From JAAYJK01 sp964501655 (lineage in GTDB: Bacteria; Bacillota; Syntrophomonadia; Syntrophomonadales; Syntrophomonadaceae), in contig CAZCTN010000031.1 in assembly GCA_964501655.1 (NCBI GenBank), forward strand, positions 1 through 40,474: a stretch of DNA of 40,474 nt, written 5' to 3'. A program made the translations under genes and the position numbers. Below the pieces are notes generated by a model. That model was given only the letters and a program-made list of their open reading frames with translations. It searched no databases and was not told the origin of the DNA. Of this stretch, positions 31,504 through 38,564 are shown in pieces (the stretch's first letter is position 1; each line of letters begins with the position of its first letter).

Positions 31504-33183
31504 CTAGTACATGCCAGGGTCACGGTATTCACCGTAGACTTCCCGATATACATCGCAGATTTCCTGGACGCTGCAGTAATTTTTCACTGCCTCTATACAA
31601 TAAGGCATGACGTTGTCGCCTTTCTTACAGGCGCCTTTAATATCATCGAGACATTCCTTCACTTTGCGGCTGTCACGTTTTCTCCGCACCGCATTTAATC
31701 GCTCTATCTGCTCTTTCTCCACGGTATCATCTATATCCACAAAAGGAATTTCCACGTCTTCTTCGGTGTTGTATTTATTTATACCGATCATAATTTTTTC
31801 GCCGGAATCTATCTGGCGCTGGTACTTATAGGCAGCATCTGATATTTCCATTTGCGGGAATCCTTTCTCAATAGCTTTGACCATTCCACCCATATCATCG
31901 ATCTTATGGATATATTCCCAGGCTTTATCTTCCATTTCATTGGTAAGGGCTTCCACAAAATAGGAACCGGCCAGGGGGTCGATGGTATTGGTAACCCCGG
32001 TTTCCTCGGCGATTATCTGCTGAGTTCTGAGAGCAATCTGTACTGCATGGTCAGATGGCAGGCAGAGAACCTCATCCAGGGAGTTGGTATGCAAAGACTG
32101 GGTGCCTCCCAGCACTGCGGCCAGAGCCTCGGTAGCGGTTCTAATAACATTATTATAAGGCTGTTGAGCAGTGAGTGAGCATCCAGCCGTCTGGGTGTGG
32201 AAACGCATCCACCAGGATCTCTCATCCTTGGAGCCGTAGCGTTCACGCATGGCCTTGGCCCAGATCCTCCTGGCCGCACGCAGCTTGGCTATTTCCTCAA
32301 AGAAATCAATATGAGCATTAAAGAAGAAGGATAAGCGCGGAGCGAACTCATCCACATGCAAGCCTTTACGCTGGATAACGTCTTCAACGTATTCCATGCC
32401 GTCGCGCAGGGTAAATGCCAGCTCTTGAACAGCGGTGGAACCGGCTTCCCTTATATGATAACCGCTGATGCTGATGGTGTTCCAGCGCGGAACATACTTG
32501 GTGCCAAACTCCACCGTATCGCTGATAAGTTTAACTGATGGTTCGGGGGGGCACATAAGTGTCTTCTGGGCAATAAATTCTTTTAACATGTCATTCTGGA
32601 TGGTACCTCCAATTTGATTAAGGGGTACACCCTGTATTTCGGCGGCCGCACAGTACATGGCCCATAGAGCTGTAGCCGGCGGGTTAATAGTCATCGAGGT
32701 AGTAATGTTGGCTAGTGGGATGCCCTTTATCAGGGTAAAAAAGTCTTCAATGGTATCTATAGCCACCCCGCATTTGCCGCATTCTCCCCGGGCTTTAGGG
32801 GAATCAGTATCATAGCCCATCAGGGTGGGAAAATCGAATGCCGTACTCAAGCCGGTCTGACCCGACTTCAGCAGATAATGCCAGCGCTGATTGGTTTCTG
32901 CCGCGCTGCCCATACCGGCAAACATTCTGAAAGTCCAGTTTTTTCCCCGGTACCCGGTCACCTGATTACCCCGCAGATACGGATATTGTCCGGGATATCC
33001 GATATCCTTTTCGAAGTCCATATTCTTAATATCCTCAGGTCCGTATATCCGTTTTATTTCCAGGTCGGAAACGGTGGTCCATCTATCTTTCATGTCAGCG
33101 TACTTGGCCACCGTCTTTTTTACCTCATCCTCCCATTTTTTGCGCATGGTACTTGATTTATCCAGTAATTCTTCCGTAAACAA
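31504..33183 (-). CDS. Adenosylcobalamin-dependent acyl-CoA mutase large subunit, isobutyryl-CoA mutase-like
   Basis: A 559-residue catalytic TIM-barrel subunit of the methylmalonyl-CoA mutase family. Conserved parts are NWTFRMFAG, GQTGLSTAFDFPTLMGYD, TTSMTINPPA, GGTIQNDMLKEFIAQK and ISGYHIREAG with catalytic His243. Compared with methylmalonyl-CoA mutase, Tyr89 is Phe88 and Arg207 is Gln206. This pair is known in isobutyryl-CoA mutase and removes the carboxylate clamp, so the enzyme most likely interconverts isobutyryl-CoA and butyryl-CoA, although a branched or hydroxylated relative is possible. It lacks the B12 domain, which is encoded separately next door. Its start at 33183 lies 54 bp after the adenosyltransferase gene. 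Confidence 0.92.
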   Translation of the reverse strand: MFTEELLDKSSTMRKKWEDEVKKTVAKYADMKDRWTTVSDLEIKRIYGPEDIKNMDFEKDIGYPGQYPYLRGNQVTGYRGKNWTFRMFAGMGSAAETNQRWHYLLKSGQTGLSTAFDFPTLMGYDTDSPKARGECGKCGVAIDTIEDFFTLIKGIPLANITTSMTINPPATALWAMYCAAAEIQGVPLNQIGGTIQNDMLKEFIAQKTLMCPPEPSVKLISDTVEFGTKYVPRWNTISISGYHIREAGSTAVQELAFTLRDGMEYVEDVIQRKGLHVDEFAPRLSFFFNAHIDFFEEIAKLRAARRIWAKAMRERYGSKDERSWWMRFHTQTAGCSLTAQQPYNNVIRTATEALAAVLGGTQSLHTNSLDEVLCLPSDHAVQIALRTQQIIAEETGVTNTIDPLAGSYFVEALTNEMEDKAWEYIHKIDDMGGMVKAIEKGFPQMEISDAAYKYQRQIDSGEKIMIGINKYNTEEDVEIPFVDIDDTVEKEQIERLNAVRRKRDSRKVKECLDDIKGACKKGDNVMPYCIEAVKNYCSVQEICDVYREVYGEYRDPGMY

Positions 33184-33237
33184 CTATAAATCCCTCCTCA
33201 TATAAAAGTCATCACCCAGCAGGTGATTCATCGCGTT

Positions 33238-33810
33238 TTAATACTCGATCCCGGCCCGATCCTTAATACCGGCGTTATAATGATGTTTTATCTCTCTGAC
33301 TTCACTGACCAAGTCAGCCAGATCCTGTATACTTTGGGAAGCATATCTCCCGGTTAAAATAAGATCCAGTTCCGGCGGCTTATTTTTGATCAGTTCAATA
33401 ACCTCATCTTCCGGCACCAAGCTGAAATCAGCTACAACATTGATCTCGTCCAGTATAACCATATCAAAATCGCCGCTTTGGATTACCTCTTTGGCTTTGG
33501 CAAATCCCTCTTCGGCTAACTCCATGTCGATAGATGCTGGATTGTCCCGCATAACAAAGCTGTCGAGCCCGTATTGGTAAAATGTCATATCCGGCAAATA
33601 CTTTCTGACTGCCAAAACTTCACCATATACGCGTCCCTTCATAAACTGAATCATGCATACCCTCAGCCCCTGGCCTACAGCCCGCAAAGCCTGACCAAAC
33701 GCAGATGTCGTCTTGCCTTTGCCGTTGCCGGTAATAACCATTACCAGCCCTTTCTGAGGTGATTTTTTTGCGTCGTTTTCACCGGGCAAGTGTTTCATCT
33801 CCCTTTTCAC
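33238..33810 (-). CDS. cobO: Cob(I)alamin adenosyltransferase, CobA/CobO/BtuR type
   Basis: A 190-residue P-loop enzyme that transfers adenosyl from ATP to cob(I)alamin, giving the coenzyme the mutase needs. It has VITGNGKGKTTSAFGQALRA (Walker A), QFMKGRVYGE, VILDEINVVADF (Walker B) and ILTGRYASQSIQDLADLVSE, all standard. The start is uncertain: GTG 33810 has no clear binding site, while ATG 33798 directly follows GGGAG, and an in-frame TAA precedes the GTG. A strong AAGGAGG (33852-33846) farther upstream has no canonical start behind it. It is the first gene of the mutase operon. Confidence 0.93.
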   Translation of the reverse strand: MKREMKHLPGENDAKKSPQKGLVMVITGNGKGKTTSAFGQALRAVGQGLRVCMIQFMKGRVYGEVLAVRKYLPDMTFYQYGLDSFVMRDNPASIDMELAEEGFAKAKEVIQSGDFDMVILDEINVVADFSLVPEDEVIELIKNKPPELDLILTGRYASQSIQDLADLVSEVREIKHHYNAGIKDRAGIEY

Positions 33811-34201
33811 TTAATAATCCCGTGGATAAAATATGAATACCTAATCCTCCTTGTCGGCTAAAGCTGTCATAATTCTATGATGCTGCAGCACTGCTCCGCT
33901 GTCCAGGGCCGGATTAGAAATATATGAATCTATAGACTACAAACAACCACTCAGGCTCCGACCAGGGTTTTGCAGCCCGCCCTCTCTTCGCCATCTCTAC
34001 AGACCAGTCACTCATACTCCAGCCTGCCCGTGGTTAATAGAATAGATTTTAATTGAGAATTTTCCTGCTTCAGGTCAGAGTCCCTTAAAGGCTTTGCCGA
34101 CGTCTCAAACTGCTAGTATGGCCGGAAGTCAAAACCGCAATAAAATGAAGCTTTTACTGTAGCCTGTTAAAGGAGTCGCTGCTTGTATAACACCCCCTTT
34201 T
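33811..34201. other. Leader region of the adenosyltransferase-mutase operon
   Basis: 390 bp without a supported gene. An orphan AAGGAGG lies at 33846-33852 (minus strand). I looked for cobalamin riboswitch hallmarks (GCCACTG, AGCCAGGAGACC) and do not see them here, so this operon is not obviously under the same control as the uptake operon. Confidence 0.45.
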
Positions 34202-34358
34202 CAAACAAAAGGCCCCTGAATTCTAATGTCTTCAGGGGCTCAAAGGCTCTCTGCAGGAATATATACCTTGTATCAGAGCTATATAATTAATATATATTGC
34301 CATTTAGTCTTTATGCTTAAAATCCGGAAGCCTTACCATATAAGAGAATGGTGTATAA
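34202..34358 (-). ncRNA. Candidate small RNA of about 155 nt
   Basis: A promoter TTGCCA-16-TATAGT (34392-34387 and 34370-34365) and an intrinsic terminator (GCCCCTGAA/TTCAGGGGC at 34212-34239, then CTTTTGTTT) on the same strand bracket a stretch without a convincing ORF. The longest frame in it encodes 23 residues with no clear binding site. The terminator may alternatively belong to the phosphatase gene ending at 34627, which would then have a 390-nt tail. Confidence 0.35.
34205..34239 (-). terminator. Strong intrinsic terminator
   Basis: A 9-bp stem GCCCCTGAA/TTCAGGGGC with a 10-nt loop, followed on the minus strand by CTTTTGTTTG. It is directional for the minus strand, since the plus-strand side has no U-run. 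Confidence 0.8.
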
Positions 34359-34626
34359 AATAATACTATAGTTTTACAGGGCCATTTGGCAAGAATATTT
34401 TGTAGGCCAATCGCTTTCTTTTTAGCCCTATTTCTATGTATTTCGATCAAATTTTACAGAACGCTTCCCCATCAGGCTCGAAGATTTGCTTTATTTGCAG
34501 TTTTGTGGCAGTATTTCAGGGTGGCTTTCGATTCAACCACATATTCAGCCCTCGCTCATAGCTTCCGGAACTCCGGCAGAAAGCCAGCCCAATAATCTAG
34601 ACTTGGGGCGGCACCCTAAAATCACA

Positions 34627-35457
34627 TTAACACCTGATCCATAAATCGATGGCATCGGTGATTTTAATCTCCTGTAAAATCTTCTGACACATGACCCGGT
34701 TCCCAGCAATTAACGAAATCCCTCTTTTCTCCGACAAATATAGCACTTTCCCTCCGGCTTCTTCTACCATCAATACCCCAGCCGCCACATCCCAGGGGCT
34801 GAGATTCAGTTCCCAGTAGCCGTCCAACCACCCCGCTGAAACATAGGCCAGATCACAGGCAGCAGATCCCATCCTCCTGATCCCTCTTACCTGCGGGGTA
34901 ATCCTGGCAAAATAGTTCACATTGTTATCGGGGTGTTCAGCCCGATCATAAGGAAAGCCGGTGGCCAGAACCGATTCCTGCAGCTCTTCCTTGCAACTGA
35001 CCTGGGCCCGTATATCATTCAGAAAAGCGCCCTGACCTTTAATTGCAGAAAACATCTGCCCCAAGACCGGCACATATATCACCCCCAGTTCAGTCCGGCG
35101 GCGGTACTGCAGGGCTATGGATATGGCAAATATGGGCAGGCCCTGGGCATAGTTGGTGGTGCCGTCCAGTGGATCTACAATCCACAAATACTCTGATTCC
35201 ATACTATCCTGACCTGATTCCTCAGACAGGATAGCGTGTCCGGGGCAATTCCGGCGAATCTTATCCAGCAGATAGTCCTCGGAGTCGCGGTCCATCCTGG
35301 TCACCAAATCCACCCCGGAGGACTTGGTGTCAATAATCATCTTTTTGCCCAGGTTGGCCTTTTGCATTTCTCCTGCTTCATAGACCCAGCTTTTTACTTC
35401 TTCTATGGTTTTCATGAAATCAAGCATACTCTGCTTTGCATACTGATGCGCAAGCAT
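34627..35457 (-). CDS. Inositol monophosphatase family protein
   Basis: A 276-residue magnesium-dependent phosphatase. The motifs are LSEESG (metal Glu), DPLDGTTNY (metal Asp pair and catalytic Thr) and LSPWDVAAGVLMVEEAGG (third metal Asp). All metal ligands are intact. Family members hydrolyse inositol phosphates, 3'-phosphoadenosine phosphates or fructose-1,6-bisphosphate, and the sequence does not decide between them. AAAGGAA lies before both TTG 35460 and ATG 35457, and I take the ATG. It is divergent from the DUF3160 gene. Confidence 0.9.
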   Translation of the reverse strand: MLAHQYAKQSMLDFMKTIEEVKSWVYEAGEMQKANLGKKMIIDTKSSGVDLVTRMDRDSEDYLLDKIRRNCPGHAILSEESGQDSMESEYLWIVDPLDGTTNYAQGLPIFAISIALQYRRRTELGVIYVPVLGQMFSAIKGQGAFLNDIRAQVSCKEELQESVLATGFPYDRAEHPDNNVNYFARITPQVRGIRRMGSAACDLAYVSAGWLDGYWELNLSPWDVAAGVLMVEEAGGKVLYLSEKRGISLIAGNRVMCQKILQEIKITDAIDLWIRC

Positions 35458-35605
35458 CAATTTGCTTTCCTTTCCTAACAACTTTTATTTACTATTGTGT
35501 TAATTATAGCACCATGCCTTGTGGTAATATATTTATTAATAAGCCTGCTATATCTTGGAAGCTCAAATCTGCTTTCGCTATGGACGCCTAAAGGAGGATG
35601 TTAAT

Positions 35606-37798
35606 ATGCGGTATTTACAACTCAAACCCTTTCGAGCAGCAACTGCTTTATTCACCTTGCTGGTCTTTTCCCTAAGTGGCTGCTGGTTCACTGATAAGAC
35701 TGATGAGATAAGATTGAATCCGTCTGCTGAGGCAGCCGATTTTTCTCCCTACACCCATTTCCCGGTTAACCTTGTCCCCGCCGCTGCACCCTACCAGATA
35801 GCATCAGATTTCAGCAACATTGACAACATTAACCGCTTTCATTTTTCACCTGAGGCTATAGAAAAACTGCTGCAAAATGCTTTTGTGGTTGTACCTTTCT
35901 GGGGAGAAGAATTTTTTGCCCTGTATGAACCCAACCGTTATGACGGCATTCCTAATTTTATTACCACTGACTCCATGCTCCACAACTATCATCTCTTTTT
36001 CAATCACCTCCTGGAAACCACTGAAAAGGAACAGCTGATTCCAGCCGTACAAGCACTCAACCAGCTCATGCTGGAAGAATCCCGCCAACAGGTTGAAAGC
36101 CTTAACGGCAGCGAGTGGGACAACGCTGCTCGGCGCAATCTAGCCTTCTTTGCCGTCGGGAATCGGCTGATGGATCCCCAGGCCCAGGTTCCGGCTGAAG
36201 TTGAGCATGTGGTGGCAATGGAATTGGCCCTGATAAAGGAGCATCAACAGATGCAGGTTTCTCCGGTTATGGCTTTCGGCCAGTCCGAAACCGACCTGCT
36301 GGAAGACCTGAAAGAAGATTATACTCAGTACATCCCCCGGGGTCACTATACTAAATCGGAAGAACTGCAGAACTACTTTCAGACTATGATGTGGTATGGA
36401 AGATTGACTTTCCGCCTGAAAGACCAGGACGAGACTCGTTCCGCGGTGCTGATGACCCTGGCTCTGAACCGGAACGACAACCTCCAGAACTGGGCCCGGA
36501 TTTATGAAACTACCGGCTTCCTGGTGGGCAATAGTGATGACCTGGGATACTATCAGTATAACCAGATCCTGAACCAAGTCTACGGAAGCACCATCAACCT
36601 TCAGAACCTTACTGAATCAAGGGAAAAATGGCGTCAATTTCTGGAGGAAGCTGATAAACTGGATTCCCCATCGATCAACTCCATCCCCATCTTCGATGAA
36701 AGCCTGCAACCGGATAGGGAAACTGAGATAAAAGGCTTTCGTTTTATGGGACAGAGGTATACCCTGGATGCGAATGTATTCCAACGTCTGATCTACCGTG
36801 ATGTGGGTGAAAACCCTGCCGGAGAGCGCCGCCTGCTGCCTCGGGGGCTGGATATCCCCGCGGCCATGGGCAGTCTGGAAGCGGCATATATTCTGAAGGA
36901 TCTGGGGGATTACCAGTATAAAGACTATCCTCAGAATATAAGCAAGTTGCAGTCCTATATAAGGGGTTTGGATAAAAGCATCTGGACGCAGAATCTTTAC
37001 TGGAGTTGGCTCTATACCCTAAGTGCTTCCCTGGGCAGCAAACCCGATGGTTACCCTTCCTTTATGCTTAATCAGGCTTGGGACAGGAAGGAATTAAATA
37101 CCTTCCTGGGCAGCTGGACCGAATTGAAACACGACACTATCCTGTATGCCAAACAGGTATATGCGGAAATGGGTGGAGGTATGGAAGGTAAGGTCGATGA
37201 CCGGGGTTATGTAGAACCCAACCCTGAACTTTACGGGCGTCTGGCTTCACTGTCCATAATGACCAGGGAGGGCATGGATAAGCGAGGACTGCTGTCCGAT
37301 CGGGATCGGGACAGCCTGGAGCGAATGGAAGTCCTGGCCCTGGCGCTAAAGACTATCTCAGAAAAAGAGCTTACCAATACCTCCCTGTCAGATGAAGATT
37401 ATGACCTGATCCGCAGTTTTGGCGGACAGTTGGAACACTTCTGGCTGGAAGCACTGCGGGATGAAAACAGCGACCTGCCTCCCAAAGCCTGGGAAAACCC
37501 GGCCGCTTTAATCGCTGATGTAGCTACCGCTCCCCCAGACCTAGTGCTGGAAGAAGGAACCGGCTATATTTCGGAAATCTACGCTGTAGTGCCGGTAGAT
37601 GGCAGTCTGCGAATAGCCCGGGGCGGAGTATATTCGTATTATGAATTTTCCTGGCCCTCATCTGGCCGCCTGACTGACCAGAAATGGAGAGAAATGCTGC
37701 AAAACCAGGAGGCACCTGCAGCACCTGGGTGGACCGGCGCTTTTACCGCGGCAGGACCTTGTTATTCAGTAATGCCGGAGTATCATGAAGAGAATTGA
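35606..37798 (+). CDS. DUF3160 lipoprotein
   Basis: A 730-residue lipoprotein: signal peptide with lipobox ALFTLLVFSLSGC, then a large, mostly helical DUF3160 domain. Typical parts are ALYEPNRYDGIPNFITTDSM near residue 110, IYETTGFLVGNSDDLGYYQY near 310, RFMGQRYTLDANVFQRLIYR, SLEAAYILKDLGDYQYKDYP and TVLYAKQ-like DTILYAKQVYAEMGGG. The family is widespread in anaerobic and thermophilic bacteria and has no established function. AAAGGAGG selects ATG 35606. The gene overlaps the following VCBS-like gene by 14 nt, so the two products are probably made together at the cell surface. Confidence 0.85.
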   Translation: MRYLQLKPFRAATALFTLLVFSLSGCWFTDKTDEIRLNPSAEAADFSPYTHFPVNLVPAAAPYQIASDFSNIDNINRFHFSPEAIEKLLQNAFVVVPFWGEEFFALYEPNRYDGIPNFITTDSMLHNYHLFFNHLLETTEKEQLIPAVQALNQLMLEESRQQVESLNGSEWDNAARRNLAFFAVGNRLMDPQAQVPAEVEHVVAMELALIKEHQQMQVSPVMAFGQSETDLLEDLKEDYTQYIPRGHYTKSEELQNYFQTMMWYGRLTFRLKDQDETRSAVLMTLALNRNDNLQNWARIYETTGFLVGNSDDLGYYQYNQILNQVYGSTINLQNLTESREKWRQFLEEADKLDSPSINSIPIFDESLQPDRETEIKGFRFMGQRYTLDANVFQRLIYRDVGENPAGERRLLPRGLDIPAAMGSLEAAYILKDLGDYQYKDYPQNISKLQSYIRGLDKSIWTQNLYWSWLYTLSASLGSKPDGYPSFMLNQAWDRKELNTFLGSWTELKHDTILYAKQVYAEMGGGMEGKVDDRGYVEPNPELYGRLASLSIMTREGMDKRGLLSDRDRDSLERMEVLALALKTISEKELTNTSLSDEDYDLIRSFGGQLEHFWLEALRDENSDLPPKAWENPAALIADVATAPPDLVLEEGTGYISEIYAVVPVDGSLRIARGGVYSYYEFSWPSSGRLTDQKWREMLQNQEAPAAPGWTGAFTAAGPCYSVMPEYHEEN

Positions 37799-38405
37799 TC
37801 TCCAAAAGATAAGATCAGCCGGTAATTATATCATCCCTATCCTGCTGTTGCTGCTGGCTTTGGCATGGATTTACCAGGACGGGGGATTAGTTTTCCCCGC
37901 CCTCCGGCCAGCCCTGCAGTCCGAGACTCACGATCTAAACAATAATGGAATTCCTGAAGAATATATCCTGGAAGCATGGCGTTTTAGAATTGTAGAGAAG
38001 GATCTGGTAATATGGGAATCCCCGGTTGATTGGCAGGTGACTGCATTTACCCTGGGTGATGCCAACCATAACGGGAATAAGGAACTGCTGTTAGTAGTGT
38101 GGAAAAGAGGCAGTTACGGGGAGGATGTCCCCTTCTGGATTACTGAAGATGATGAGAATATGCGCTGCCACCTATTTATGTTCCATTTAACCGGTGCCAA
38201 GTTGAAAGCTTTATGGATGTCCTCCGCCCTGCACCGTCCAATTAACACACTGCAGATTACGGACATCAATGAGGATGGCAGAAATGAGCTGATTGTACAG
38301 GAGGGCAGCTATTCCTTCCTGTCAAAATTAATCAACCCTGATAATTCCTCACCCTCTCTCTGGCAATGGCATAGCTGGGGATTTTATCGATTAGACGATA
38401 GTTAA
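37785..38405 (+). CDS. Membrane-anchored VCBS/FG-GAP-like repeat protein
   Basis: A 206-residue protein with an N-terminal transmembrane helix (IIPILLLLLALAWIY) and three calcium-loop-type repeats: DLNNNGIPEEYIL, LGDANHNGNKELLLVVW and ITDINEDGRNELIVQEG. Such DxNxNGxxE repeats form beta-propeller blades or bind calcium, and the protein acts outside the membrane. It overlaps the DUF3160 stop by 14 nt and has CCGGAG upstream, so it is translationally coupled. The pairing suggests a joint surface function of unknown kind. Confidence 0.75.
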   Translation: MKRIDLQKIRSAGNYIIPILLLLLALAWIYQDGGLVFPALRPALQSETHDLNNNGIPEEYILEAWRFRIVEKDLVIWESPVDWQVTAFTLGDANHNGNKELLLVVWKRGSYGEDVPFWITEDDENMRCHLFMFHLTGAKLKALWMSSALHRPINTLQITDINEDGRNELIVQEGSYSFLSKLINPDNSSPSLWQWHSWGFYRLDDS

Positions 38406-38463
38406 AACTATCCTCTGCTGTCTTTTTTTACGGCCGGGGGTGGAAAACACATGTCCATAAATA

Positions 38464-38489
38464 TTCAGGAGGGGCACCCCCCTCCTGAA
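38464..38489. terminator. Strong hairpin between convergent genes
   Basis: TTCAGGAGGGG and CCCCTCCTGAA form an 11-bp stem with a 4-nt loop, midway between the VCBS-like gene (+) and the formate dehydrogenase gene (-). U-runs are weak on both sides. It probably serves as a bidirectional transcript end. Confidence 0.55.
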
Positions 38490-38564
38490 CAATAGTTATT
38501 GCAAGTGTTTCCAGTCTCCATCCTAATCTGCTGATCTTCTCCAGATTATGCGCCCAGACTTGTG

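Noticed and set aside
33811..34201. A second cobalamin riboswitch upstream of the adenosyltransferase gene
   Set aside because: The conserved GCCACTG and AGCCAGGAGACC boxes are absent in the leader.
34386..34595. 69-codon plus-strand frame starting MARIFCRPIAFF
   Set aside because: Hydrophobic start but no binding site, biased composition, and it overlaps the candidate small-RNA promoter on the other strand.
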